The notes below the pieces were generated by a model. The model was not told the DNA's origin and did not search any database. It was given only the letters and a program-made list of their open reading frames with translations. From contig NZ_JABBGK010000006.1 of NCBI RefSeq assembly GCF_012927355.1, positions 62,001 to 126,000 of the forward strand: a stretch of 64,000 bases of DNA, read 5' to 3'. Both the position numbers and the translations under genes were made by a program. This document shows positions 36,490 to 45,350 of this stretch, one piece after another (the stretch's first letter is position 1; each line of letters starts with the position of its first letter). This DNA comes from Rhizobium terricola. Its GTDB lineage: Bacteria; Pseudomonadota; Alphaproteobacteria; Rhizobiales; Rhizobiaceae.

Positions 36490-37287
36490 ATGCGCAATCG
36501 CCGCCCGACCGTCCACGACCTCCTGTCCCTGAAGGGCAAGCGGCAGCTCACCATGCTTCGTGTGGTGACGCTGGAGGAGGCAGAAGCCGCCGAAAAGGCG
36601 GGGATCGACCTTCTGTCCGTGCCGCCTTCGCTTCTCGGGCCGGCTTTCCGCGAGGCTGCGCCAACCTGCTTCACCTTTCCCGGCCTCGAATACGGTGATT
36701 ATGTCACGGCCGAGGAGTACATCCGCGCTGCCTTTGCCGCTCTGAAAGCGGGGGGCGATGCGGTCTATTCAGCCGCGAGCCTTTCGACCGTGCGGCGCAT
36801 GCGCGACGAGGGCATTCCGGTCTGCGGTCATGTCGGGCTGATCCCTTCCAAGGCGACCTGGACCGGCGGCTTCCGGGCGGTCGGCAAGACATCGGCCAGC
36901 GCTTGGGAGGTGTGGCGCCAGGTCAAGGCCTATGAGGAGGCCGGGGCCTTTGCCGTGGAGATCGAGGTGGTGCCGAGCGAGGTCGCGAGCGCGATTTCGA
37001 AACGTACCTCGCTGCTGATGCTGTCGATGGGAGCCGGGGCCGGCTGCGATGCACAGTATCTCTTCGCCGAAGACGTGCTCGGTGCTCATCGCGGGCACTA
37101 TCCCCGCCACGCCAAGGTCTATCGCAATTTCTCCGCCGAGTTCGATCGGCTGCAGAACGAGCGGATCGCTGCCTTTTCCGAATATGCAGAGGACGTGCGT
37201 TCCGGCGCCTATCCGGAGATCGGTCACGAGGTGGCCATGCCGCCCGAGGAGTATGCCGACTTCCTGAAGCGGCTCGGATCGGACTGA
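36490..37287 (+). CDS. PanB-fold protein lacking the PanB metal and lysine residues
   Basis: The 265-residue protein keeps the ketopantoate hydroxymethyltransferase layout: LLSLKGKRQLTMLRVV, IPVCGHVGLIPSK (111-120), WTGGFRAVGK and EVVPSEVASAISKRT with Glu159 at the place of catalytic Glu181 of E. coli PanB. The three Mg ligands of PanB are gone: Asp45 is Pro46, Asp84 falls at Gly65 and Glu114 at Ala95. Lys112, which contacts the keto acid, is Tyr93. It is therefore unlikely to make ketopantoate. It is 46 bp behind mocF on the same strand and appears to be the last gene of the moc operon; its reaction is unknown. Confidence 0.75.
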   Translation: MRNRRPTVHDLLSLKGKRQLTMLRVVTLEEAEAAEKAGIDLLSVPPSLLGPAFREAAPTCFTFPGLEYGDYVTAEEYIRAAFAALKAGGDAVYSAASLSTVRRMRDEGIPVCGHVGLIPSKATWTGGFRAVGKTSASAWEVWRQVKAYEEAGAFAVEIEVVPSEVASAISKRTSLLMLSMGAGAGCDAQYLFAEDVLGAHRGHYPRHAKVYRNFSAEFDRLQNERIAAFSEYAEDVRSGAYPEIGHEVAMPPEEYADFLKRLGSD

Positions 37288-37311
37288 CGGATCACCAACG
37301 CCGGCCGGGGG

Positions 37312-38529
37312 TCACGCGCCCCCGCCTGACAACCAGGCTTCCATGCCGTGCGCCACGCTCCTCCCGCTGGCGAGGCAGGCAGTGAGCAGGTAACCTCCGG
37401 TCGGCGCCTCCCAATCCAGCATCTCCCCGGCGACGAAGGTGCCGGGAAGGGCTTTGAGCATCAGGTTTTCGTCGACGCTGTCCCAGGTGATGCCGCCTGC
37501 CGACGAGATCGCCTCGGCGATCGGCCGGGGAGCGGCAACCGGCAGCGGCAGCGCCTTGATCGTCTCCGCGAGCGACCTTGCATCGAGGCGATTGGCGTCG
37601 GGCTGAAGCTCCCTGAGCAGGGCCGCCTTGACCCCGTCGAGACCCGTCGCCTTGCGCAGGCGATTGGAAAAGCTCGCCTTGGCATCCTGGCGGCCAAGAT
37701 CCCGCTCAAGCTTGTCGAGTGTCCGCCCGGGGCAGAGATCGAGCTTGAGGTTCGCCCGGCCGTCTCGGGCGAGCGCATCGCGGAGCGCGCCCGCATGGGC
37801 GTAGACGAGGCTGCCCTCGATGCCGTTCCGGCTGATGACGAATTCGCCCTGCGTCGTGCCGGCCGCGCTGGTCGCCGTCACCGACTTGACCGGTTCGCCG
37901 GAGAATCGTTCGACGAAAACCTCGGAGAACCGGCAGTCGAAGCCGCAATTGGCAGGCCGGAATTCGGCGACCTCGACGCCTTGCGCCTGCAGCCACGGAA
38001 CCCAGACCGCGTCGGAGCCGAGTTTCGGCCAGCTTGCACCGCCGAGTGCCAGCAGCACCGCATCGGCCTCGACGGTCTTTTCCCCCTCAGGCGTGGCGAT
38101 CCGGCAGGCATTGCCGTCGAAGCCGATCCAGCGGTGGCGGGTGAGGATGGTCACCCCTTGCGCCTCCAACCTCTTCAGCCACGCGCGCAGCAGCGGCGAG
38201 GCCTTCATGACGGTCGGAAAGACACGTCCCGAGGAGCCGGTGAAGGTCTCTGTTCCGAGCCCCGTCGTCCAGTCCCGTACATCTTCCGGCGTGAAGCCGT
38301 CGAGCATCGGCCGCAGCCAATGCGCGGCCGCGCCGTAGCGGGTGACGAAGCGCTCATAGGGCTCGGAATGGGTGATGTTGAGGCCGGACTTTCCGGCGAG
38401 CAGGAACTTGCGGGCGACCGTCGGCATGGCTTCGTAGACGGTCACGGCATGGCTGGCCCGCGACAGCTCCTCGGCCGCCATCAGTCCCGCCGGTCCGCCA
38501 CCGATGATTGCAATACGCCTGTTCGTCAT
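37312..38529 (-). CDS. HI0933-family FAD-dependent flavoprotein
   Basis: The 405-residue protein has the FAD motif IAIIGGGPAGLMAAEELS, the family signature KFLLAGKSGLNITHSEP and the C-terminal AGEMLDWEAPTGGYLLTACLASG. Length fits the shorter TIGR03862-type subgroup. The start follows GGAGGG by 4 bases. The physiological substrate is unknown; these proteins are often called aminoacetone oxidases or BaiN-like without proof. It lies 25 bp behind the aminotransferase gene and may be cotranscribed with it; it is convergent with the PanB-like gene. Confidence 0.82.
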   Translation of the reverse strand: MTNRRIAIIGGGPAGLMAAEELSRASHAVTVYEAMPTVARKFLLAGKSGLNITHSEPYERFVTRYGAAAHWLRPMLDGFTPEDVRDWTTGLGTETFTGSSGRVFPTVMKASPLLRAWLKRLEAQGVTILTRHRWIGFDGNACRIATPEGEKTVEADAVLLALGGASWPKLGSDAVWVPWLQAQGVEVAEFRPANCGFDCRFSEVFVERFSGEPVKSVTATSAAGTTQGEFVISRNGIEGSLVYAHAGALRDALARDGRANLKLDLCPGRTLDKLERDLGRQDAKASFSNRLRKATGLDGVKAALLRELQPDANRLDARSLAETIKALPLPVAAPRPIAEAISSAGGITWDSVDENLMLKALPGTFVAGEMLDWEAPTGGYLLTACLASGRSVAHGMEAWLSGGGA

Positions 38530-38554
38530 GATTCCCTCCATCGCCCGCCGGCGC

Positions 38555-39730
38555 TCAATCGAGGGTGAAGCCGGCGAGCCTGTCGGCGAGCGAGGCGATG
38601 GTTGTGCTGTCGGCATTGGCGAAGGCGAAGCGCAGGTAGTTTGCCTGGCCCTCGCCGAAATAGGCGCCGGGAATGCAGACGACGCCTGCCTCTTTGGCCA
38701 GCTTCTCCGCCACGACCGCGGACGGTGTTCCGGCGAAGGGGTGGCGGATGAAGGCGAAATAGGCGCCGAGCGAATCCATCTTCCAGGCCGGAAGCTGGGC
38801 CATGACGTCCTTCAGCGTATCGGCGCGGCGGACGATCTCGGCGCGGTTGGCGTCGCGCCACTCCTTGAGCGCCGGGATTGCGCGGGCGACCGCGGCCTGC
38901 GGCGCACGCGGCGCACAGATCTGCAGGTTGTCCATGACCTTGGCGATCTGCGCGACTGCTTCCTCACCGGCGGTCACGGCGCCGAGGCGGTGGCCCGGAA
39001 TGCAGAAGGACTTGGAGAAGGAATAGAGCAGGATCAGGTTGTCCTGCCATCCCGGCACGGACAGGAGGTCATGGGGGCGCTGTCCTTCGGGCAGGAAGTC
39101 GCGATAGGTCTCGTCGAGGATCAGCCACGCGCCTGCCTTGCGGCAGGCTTCGAAGATCTCGCGCAGCAGGCCTGCCGGATAGATCGCGCCGGTCGGATTG
39201 TTGGGCGAGACGAGGGCCAGGGCCTTGACGCCGGTGGCCAGGATCTCGCGGACCGCGTCGATCCGGGGGACGAAGCCGTCTGCCGGGTCGAGCCACAGCA
39301 GCCGGCGCTCGATGCCCATCATCGCCAGGGTGGTTTCCTGGTTGAAATAGAAGGGGTCGGTCAAGGCCACGGCATCGCCGGGGCCGGCGATTGCCATCGC
39401 GGCGGCCATGAAGGCCTGATTGCAGCCCGAAGTGATGTGGATGTTGTCCGCCGTGACCGGTGCCCCGCAGAGCTCCGCGACCTCTGCGGCATAGGCCGTG
39501 CGCAGGTCCGTTTCACCCTCGATCGGTCCGTAGCCCGCATAGACGCGGGAGGCGGCGGCCTCGCCGAGCCAGGCAAGGAGGTCGGGATGCGGTGGATAGC
39601 CGGGCACGGCCTGCGAAAGGTCGATCAGCGGGCCACGGGCGCCACCATAGGCGCGCGCCCAGGCAAAGACAGAAGGGACCGGCGGCGGCGAGAGGCGGGA
39701 AACGAGGGCGTTGAAGGCGGGTGCGGGCAT
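38555..39730 (-). CDS. PLP-dependent class I/II aminotransferase
   Basis: The 391-residue enzyme has the fold type I pattern: GCNQAFMAAAMAIAGPGD, LVSPNNPTGAIYPAGLL (Asn binding PLP), WLILDETYRDF (Asp) and YSFSKSFCIPGHRLG with the Schiff-base Lys, and a C-terminal Arg in NYLRFAFAN. The start MPAPAFNALVSRL is chosen for length and family fit; the ribosome site is weak. It lies 34 bp after the LysR regulator and next to the ureohydrolase/polyamine-type transporter genes, so it may act on an amino compound derived from them. The substrate is not shown. Confidence 0.83.
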   Translation of the reverse strand: MPAPAFNALVSRLSPPPVPSVFAWARAYGGARGPLIDLSQAVPGYPPHPDLLAWLGEAAASRVYAGYGPIEGETDLRTAYAAEVAELCGAPVTADNIHITSGCNQAFMAAAMAIAGPGDAVALTDPFYFNQETTLAMMGIERRLLWLDPADGFVPRIDAVREILATGVKALALVSPNNPTGAIYPAGLLREIFEACRKAGAWLILDETYRDFLPEGQRPHDLLSVPGWQDNLILLYSFSKSFCIPGHRLGAVTAGEEAVAQIAKVMDNLQICAPRAPQAAVARAIPALKEWRDANRAEIVRRADTLKDVMAQLPAWKMDSLGAYFAFIRHPFAGTPSAVVAEKLAKEAGVVCIPGAYFGEGQANYLRFAFANADSTTIASLADRLAGFTLD

Positions 39731-39764
39731 GTCGTTCACTTGTGTGGTTTCAAAGGGGGTTGGA

Positions 39765-40763
39765 TCAGGCCGAAAGGGCAGGATCGGAGGCGGGTTCTGC
39801 GGTAATCGGCGCCGTCTTGCCGGCGCGGGGTGTTCGGCTGCGCGTCGTCTGGCGCACCGCCGGACGGATCTGCGAGCTGCGTTCGTTCTCCAGGGTGGCG
39901 AACATCCAGTCGATGAAGACGCGGACGATCGGGGCCGCCCGCATCTCGTTGCGGGCCGCGACATAGAAGGCATCGGAGGCCGGGACCGAAAGATCGAAGG
40001 GAATGATGAGTTCGCCGGCGGCGATCAGGCTGGATGCGGTAATGCTGTCGCCGAGCGCGATGCCCTGGCCGTGGCGGGCGGCCTCGGTCGAAAGCCGGGC
40101 GTCGCTCATGAAGTGCTGGCGTCCGCGCGGCGCGTCGAGCTGGTCGGCGGCGGCGAGCCATGTGTTCCATTCGCGGCCGTCGTCGCCATGCAGCAGCACA
40201 TGATCGCGCAGGTCCCGGACGGACCGCAATGGCCGGGAATTGAGCAGCGAAGGGGACACGACCGGGAAAAGCTCGAAGGTGCTCCACAGCCTTGTCCAGC
40301 AGTCGCGCCAACCGCCCGGCCCGTAGAGGATCGCGACATCGACGTCGGGCGAGTGGATGAGGTTGCTGTCGTTACTGGACGAGAGTTTGAGGCTGATTTC
40401 CGGATACTGTTCGGAAAAGGCATTCATCCGCGGAATCAGCCAGAGGGAAAGCAACGCCGGAACACAGGCGACGCGCAGCGTGCCGCTCGTCGAGGGGCGA
40501 TTCATCAGGGCGGTCGCCGCGGCGATGCCGTCAAAGGCCGAGGAAACCGCCGGCAGCAGCAAGGCGCCCTGCGGTGTCAGCTTCAGGCGCTTGCCGCCGC
40601 GTTCGAAGAGCGCCGCCTTCAGCGTTTCCTCAAGGGTCTTGATCTGGTGGCTGACCGCCCCGTGGGTGACGTTGAGCTCGCGTGCCGCGGCCGAGATCGA
40701 GCCACGCCGCGCCGCGGCCTCGAAGGCCCTCAGCGGATTGAGCGGGGGAAGCCGGCTGGACAT
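39765..40763 (-). CDS. LysR-family regulator (GcvA-like)
   Basis: The 332-residue protein begins MSSRLPPLNPLRAFEAAARRG with the wHTH AARELNVTHGAVSHQIKTLEE and a C-terminal LysR effector domain. Its tail after residue 300 is unusually long, basic and Thr/Pro-rich. It is divergent from the ureohydrolase gene across 170 bp. In Pseudomonas, LysR proteins of this position activate guanidinobutyrase-type genes in response to the guanidino substrate, which suggests the same role here. Confidence 0.87.
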   Translation of the reverse strand: MSSRLPPLNPLRAFEAAARRGSISAAARELNVTHGAVSHQIKTLEETLKAALFERGGKRLKLTPQGALLLPAVSSAFDGIAAATALMNRPSTSGTLRVACVPALLSLWLIPRMNAFSEQYPEISLKLSSSNDSNLIHSPDVDVAILYGPGGWRDCWTRLWSTFELFPVVSPSLLNSRPLRSVRDLRDHVLLHGDDGREWNTWLAAADQLDAPRGRQHFMSDARLSTEAARHGQGIALGDSITASSLIAAGELIIPFDLSVPASDAFYVAARNEMRAAPIVRVFIDWMFATLENERSSQIRPAVRQTTRSRTPRAGKTAPITAEPASDPALSA

Positions 40764-40933
40764 GGGTCGAAAACTCTATGAATTTTTCTCACAGGGATTG
40801 CTATAACATCGTGAATTGATTTTCCATAGTGGTTGCGAGTTAATGCTCAGATTAGAGGCAGACCAGAGATCTGCCGATTAAACAGTCTCCGGTGGCGCGC
40901 GTCGCCCTGCGGATGCGAAGAGGGTAATTGATC
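40764..40933. promoter_or_regulatory. Divergent promoter region, lysR and ureohydrolase
   Basis: The 170-bp gap is AT-rich near the lysR side (AATTTTTCTCACAGG, TTGCTATAACATCG, GATTTTCCATAG). TATAAC resembles a -10 element. No perfect palindrome was found. GAAGAGGG before the ATG at 40934 is the ureohydrolase ribosome site. Confidence 0.4.
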
Positions 40934-41989
40934 ATGACGTTCGACGAAAAGAAGCTTTCGGAACTACGCGCCAAGTTCGGTGGCGACCAGGCCGGGGAAA
41001 TCTTCGATCCGAAATTCGCCAAGGTGGGCGAAAAGATCTTTTCGAACGGGACGCGTGCCGCTCCCTATGCCGGCGTGCCGACCTTCCTGTCGGCGCCGCA
41101 TCGGCCGATCGATCCGAAGGCTCCGGATTTCGGCGACCTGCAGGTGGCGATCGTCGGCGTACCGATGGATCTCGGCGTTTCCAACCGCCCCGGCTCGCGT
41201 TTCGGGCCGCGGGCGCTTCGCACCATCGACCGCATCGGTCCCTACAACCATGTGCTCGACTGCGCGCCGATCTTCGACCTCAAGGTCGGCGACATCGGCG
41301 ACGTTCCCTTTTCCAGCCGCTATCGCCTCGAACTCAGCCACGAGGACATCGAAAAGCACCACACCAAGATCGTCGAGGCCGGCATCCTGCCGCTGTCGGT
41401 CGGTGGCGACCATTCGATCACCCACCCGATCATGAAGGCCGTGGCCAAGAAGCATGGCCCGGTCGGCATGATCCACATCGACGCCCATTGCGACACCGGC
41501 GGCGCCTTCGACCAGACCAAGTTCCACCATGGCGGCCCCTTCCGCAACGCGGTGCTTGATGGCGTGCTCGATCCGACCCGCACCATCCAGATCGGTATCC
41601 GCGGTCCGGCCGAATATCTGTGGGAGTTCTCCTACGAGTCCGGCATGACGGTCATCCACGCCGAGGAGATCACCGGTCTCGGCATTCCGGCGATCATCGA
41701 GAAGGCGAAGAAGGTGATCGGCGACGGCCCGACCTATCTCTCCTTCGACGTCGACAGCCTCGATCCGAGCATCGCACCCGGCACAGGAACACCGGAAATC
41801 GGCGGCCTCTCGTCGCGCGAAGTGCTCGAACTCATCCGCGGGCTCAAGGGTATAAACCTCGTCGGTGGCGATGTCGTCGAGGTGGCGCCGCAGTATGACG
41901 CGACCAACAACACGGCCCATGCCGGCGCTCAGGTTCTCTTCGAAATCCTGAGCCTCATGGTCTATAGTCCGGCGATCAAGGGCCGCTGA
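40934..41989 (+). CDS. Ureohydrolase (agmatinase/guanidinobutyrase family)
   Basis: The 351-residue arginase-fold enzyme has all three metal motifs: GGDHSITHP, MIHIDAHCDTGG and LSFDVDSLDPSIAPGTGTP. It releases urea from a guanidino compound such as agmatine or guanidinobutyrate; motifs do not decide which. The ATG at 40934 is chosen over a TTG 6 bases earlier. The LysR gene on one side and a polyamine-type ABC importer on the other suggest uptake and hydrolysis of the same ligand. Confidence 0.88.
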   Translation: MTFDEKKLSELRAKFGGDQAGEIFDPKFAKVGEKIFSNGTRAAPYAGVPTFLSAPHRPIDPKAPDFGDLQVAIVGVPMDLGVSNRPGSRFGPRALRTIDRIGPYNHVLDCAPIFDLKVGDIGDVPFSSRYRLELSHEDIEKHHTKIVEAGILPLSVGGDHSITHPIMKAVAKKHGPVGMIHIDAHCDTGGAFDQTKFHHGGPFRNAVLDGVLDPTRTIQIGIRGPAEYLWEFSYESGMTVIHAEEITGLGIPAIIEKAKKVIGDGPTYLSFDVDSLDPSIAPGTGTPEIGGLSSREVLELIRGLKGINLVGGDVVEVAPQYDATNNTAHAGAQVLFEILSLMVYSPAIKGR

Positions 41990-42073
41990 GCGACTGGCAA
42001 TTTATCCGCGGCGGGGTTATCCCGCTCGCGGACCGCACTTCATGACAACCAACGAAGACAAGGGAACAGGACC

Positions 42074-43162
42074 ATGAAAAAAATCCTCAATACTTCCGTC
42101 AGCCGCCGCGGCGTGCTGGCCGGTTCGCTTGCCGGTGCCGGCATGCTCGCCATGCCGTCGATCCTGCGCGCCCAGGACAAGTCGCTGAAGGTCGGCGTCT
42201 ATGGCGGCTACTTCAAGGATTCGTTCGACAAGAACATCTTCCCCGAATTCACCAAGGCGACCGGCATCGCCATCGAATCCGTCGCGGAGCCGACGGGTGA
42301 AGCCTGGCTCGTGCAGCTCGAGCAGGCCGCCAAGGCCGGCCAGGCTCCGGCCGACTTGTCGATGATGTCCCAGGTCTCGATGCTGAAGGGCCAGTCGACC
42401 GAACTCTGGGCACCGCTCGACACCGCCAAGATCAAGAACGCCTCGAACCTGATCGACCGTTTCGTCAACAAGTATCCGGATGGCCGCATCGCCGGCATCG
42501 GTGCCGTTGCCTGGTACATCACGCTCGTCACCAACACCGACGTCTACAAGGAAGCTCCGACCTCGTGGGCGGCGCTCTGGGATCCGGCAAATGCCGACAA
42601 GCTCGGCCTCTTGGCGCTGGTTTCCAACTCCTTCCTGCTGGAAGTGACCGCCAAGACCCATTTCGGCGGTACCAATGCCCTCGACACCGAAGAGGGCATC
42701 CTCAAGGTTTTCGAAAAGCTCGCCGAAGTGAAGCCGAATGTGCGCCTCTGGTATCGTGACGAAGCCCAGTTCGAGCAGGCGCTGAAGTCGGGCGAAATCC
42801 CGATGGGCCAGTATTACCACGACGTCACCGGCCTTGCCGCCGCCGACGGCCACCCGGTCCGCTCGACCTTCCCGAAGGAAGGTGGCATCCAGGATTCCGG
42901 CTGCTGGGCCCTGTCGCGCGCCTCGACCAAGGTCGAGGAAGCCCATGTCTTCATCGACTACATGTGCCAGCCCTCGATCCAGGCGACGCTGTCGCGCAAG
43001 GTCGGCACCGCACCGACCGTCAAGCGCGAACTGCTCGACCTGACGGCCGAGGAATTCGCAGCCGTGTCCTCCGACATCGAGCCGATCACCCCGCGCTACG
43101 ACCTCTACCAGACCAAGTCGGACTGGCTGAACCAGAAGTGGACCGAGCTGATCGTCGGCTGA
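42074..43162 (+). CDS. Polyamine-type ABC transporter binding protein, Tat-exported
   Basis: The 362-residue protein has a twin-Arg signal (SVSRRGVLAGSLAGAGMLAM) and a mature PotD/PotF-like fold (LKVGVYGGYFKDSFDKNIFP, GAVAWYITLVTNTDVYKEAP, WALSRASTKVEEAHVFIDYM). It would bind a polyamine or guanidino compound in the periplasm. It starts 84 bp after the ureohydrolase. A palindromic repeat element separates it from the ATPase gene, which may allow a higher mRNA level for the binding protein. Confidence 0.88.
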   Translation: MKKILNTSVSRRGVLAGSLAGAGMLAMPSILRAQDKSLKVGVYGGYFKDSFDKNIFPEFTKATGIAIESVAEPTGEAWLVQLEQAAKAGQAPADLSMMSQVSMLKGQSTELWAPLDTAKIKNASNLIDRFVNKYPDGRIAGIGAVAWYITLVTNTDVYKEAPTSWAALWDPANADKLGLLALVSNSFLLEVTAKTHFGGTNALDTEEGILKVFEKLAEVKPNVRLWYRDEAQFEQALKSGEIPMGQYYHDVTGLAAADGHPVRSTFPKEGGIQDSGCWALSRASTKVEEAHVFIDYMCQPSIQATLSRKVGTAPTVKRELLDLTAEEFAAVSSDIEPITPRYDLYQTKSDWLNQKWTELIVG

Positions 43163-43172
43163 TACTGGAGAA

Positions 43173-43326
43173 TGCCCCTCACCCTGACCGGACCCGGGTC
43201 GAGCCACGTGTCTCGACCCGTCCTTCGAACCCCCGCTTGCGGGGAGAGGGGACGGACGCGGTGCGGCAAGTCTCCTTCTCCCCGTTTTAACGGGGAGAAG
43301 GTGCCCGGCAGGGCGGATGAGGGGCC
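43173..43326. repeat. Rhizobial intergenic palindromic element (RIME-like), copy 2, reversed
   Basis: It shares ends (TGCCCCTCA and TGAGGGGC) and hairpin cores with the element at 6075-6232, in opposite orientation. CCTTCTCCCCGTT and its complement with a 2-base loop are at 43274-43301; GGGTCGAG and complement form another stem near 43196-43219. It occupies half of the 308-bp gap 43163-43470; no gene is seen in the rest. Confidence 0.8.
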
Positions 43327-43470
43327 ATTGTCTTCTGCGTGCCTGGATAGCGGACCAACTGTCCCGCTTGAGCCCCGAGCAAGAGTGCGAGACAATCAAA
43401 CCCTTGATGGGCCGCCGCGGCCGGGGCAGACAGGGACGTAGATCCCATACCTTTTTCTTTCGGAGACAGA

Positions 43471-44499
43471 ATGTCCGGACTCATCCTCAACGGTGTCACC
43501 AAGCAATTCGGACCGTTCACGGCCGTGGATCAGGCGCAGCTTTCGGTGCCGGAAGGGCGCTTCGTGTGCCTGCTCGGCCCATCGGGCTGCGGCAAGACGA
43601 CCCTGCTGCGGATGATCGCCGGTCTTGAGCAGCCGACCGGCGGCTCGATCGTGCTCGACGGTACGGACATCACCGAGGTCCCGACCCACAAGCGCAATCT
43701 CGGCATGGTCTTCCAGTCGCTGGCGCTCTTCCCGCACCTGACCGTCGGCGAGAACATCGCCTATCCGCTGCGTATTCGCGGCATCGGGCGCGAGGCTCAG
43801 GTCAAGCGCGTCGAGGAACTGCTGGCGATGATCCATCTGCCGGGTTATGCCGACCGCCCCGTCACCAAGCTGTCGGGCGGTCAGCGCCAGCGCGTGGCGA
43901 TCGCCCGTGCGCTGGCCATCTCGCCGAAGCTTTTCCTGCTCGACGAGCCGCTCTCGGCCCTCGACGCCAAGCTGCGTGAGGCGATGCAGGTCGAACTTCG
44001 CAAGTTGCAGCAGCAACTGGGCATCACCACCATCGTCGTCACCCACGACCAGCGCGAGGCCATGACCATGGCCGACACCGTGGTCGTGATGAACGGCGGC
44101 AAGATCCGCCAGGCGGCGAGCCCGATCGAGATCTACCGCAAGCCGGCCGACCGGTTCGTCGCCGACTTCATCGGCTCGACCAATCTCCTGCCGGTGACCA
44201 TCGAGAGCGGCCGCACGCTGGTTCTCGGCCAGGCGGTCGAGGGCATTTCGGCAGATCAGGCGGCCTGCAGCCTCTCGGTCCGGCCGGAGGACATCCATCT
44301 GTCGGCACCCGGCGAAGGGCGTCTCTCGGGCCGCGTCACCTTCATCCGCGACCTTGGCGGCACGATCGAGACCTTCATCGACGTGCGCGGCACTGAGGTG
44401 ATCGCGGTCTCGACCCCGCGCGAACGTCCCGTCGTCAGTGTCGGCCAGGAGGTCGGCCTGGTGATCGATCCGCAGACCGCCGTGGTGCTCGCCGCATGA
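43471..44499 (+). CDS. Polyamine-type ABC transporter ATPase (PotA-like)
   Basis: The 342-residue ATPase has Walker A GPSGCGKTT, the Q-loop MVFQSLALFPH, signature LSGGQRQRVAIARAL, Walker B LFLLDEPLSALDAKL and a C-terminal TOBE domain (SLSVRPEDIHLSAPGEG). It is cytoplasmic and works with the two permeases that follow, each overlapping by 4 bases. Confidence 0.9.
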   Translation: MSGLILNGVTKQFGPFTAVDQAQLSVPEGRFVCLLGPSGCGKTTLLRMIAGLEQPTGGSIVLDGTDITEVPTHKRNLGMVFQSLALFPHLTVGENIAYPLRIRGIGREAQVKRVEELLAMIHLPGYADRPVTKLSGGQRQRVAIARALAISPKLFLLDEPLSALDAKLREAMQVELRKLQQQLGITTIVVTHDQREAMTMADTVVVMNGGKIRQAASPIEIYRKPADRFVADFIGSTNLLPVTIESGRTLVLGQAVEGISADQAACSLSVRPEDIHLSAPGEGRLSGRVTFIRDLGGTIETFIDVRGTEVIAVSTPRERPVVSVGQEVGLVIDPQTAVVLAA

Positions 44500-45350
44500 G
44501 ACGCGAACCGCCCAAGACCGCGCTCGACTATGCGCCGCTCGCCTTTCCGGCGGGCATGCTGATCCTCTTCTTCGTCGTGCCCTTCGGCACGATGATCGCC
44601 GTCAGCTTCTTCCAGCGCGATCCCGCCGGCTTCTATTCGCCGGCCTTCGTGTTCGACAACTATGCCCGCTTCCTGTCGATGTTCTTCGCCGGCGTGCTCG
44701 GCTTCTCCCTGATGCTGGCGATCGCGGTCGCGGCCGTCTGCGTGGCGCTCGGCCTGCCGTTCACCTACCTGCTCACACGCATGTCGCGCAAAGCCCAGGT
44801 CGTCTGGCTGGTGGCGCTGCTCTCGGTGCTGTCGCTGTCGGAAGTCATCATCGGCTTCGCCTGGTCGACGCTGTTTTCCCGCACCGCCGGCATCACCAAC
44901 CTTCTGGTGATGATCGGGCTCATGGAAAAGCCCGTGGCGCTGATGCCGAATTTCGCGGCGGTGCTGACCGGCATGACCTATCAGGCGCTACCCTATACCG
45001 TGCTGGTGCTCTATCCCGCGCTCGTCCGTCTCGACCCGACGCTGACGGAAGCGGCCCGCACGCTCGGCGCCTCGCCGCTGCGTGCCTTCTTTACGGTCGT
45101 CGTTCCGGCGCTGCGCAACACGATCCTTGCGACGCTCATCATGGTCTTCATCTTCGCGCTCGGCTCTTACCTCCTGCCGCAGATCCTCGGACGGCCGCAG
45201 CACTGGACGCTGTCGGTGCTGATCACCGACCAGGCGATCTACCAGTCGAACATGCCGTTCGCGGCCGCGATGGCGGTGTTCCTCGTGCTCGTCACGCTCG
45301 GCATGGTGGCTCTCACGCTTTTCGTCGGCCGGAAGGGAGAAGCGGCATGA
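44496..45350 (+). CDS. Polyamine-type ABC transporter permease (PotB-like)
   Basis: The 284-residue inner-membrane protein has six predicted helices and the EAA motif LTEAARTLGASPLRAFFTVVVPALR. Its ATG overlaps the ATPase stop. An early helix is PAGMLILFFVVPFGTMIAVSF. Confidence 0.9.
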   Translation: MRREPPKTALDYAPLAFPAGMLILFFVVPFGTMIAVSFFQRDPAGFYSPAFVFDNYARFLSMFFAGVLGFSLMLAIAVAAVCVALGLPFTYLLTRMSRKAQVVWLVALLSVLSLSEVIIGFAWSTLFSRTAGITNLLVMIGLMEKPVALMPNFAAVLTGMTYQALPYTVLVLYPALVRLDPTLTEAARTLGASPLRAFFTVVVPALRNTILATLIMVFIFALGSYLLPQILGRPQHWTLSVLITDQAIYQSNMPFAAAMAVFLVLVTLGMVALTLFVGRKGEAA

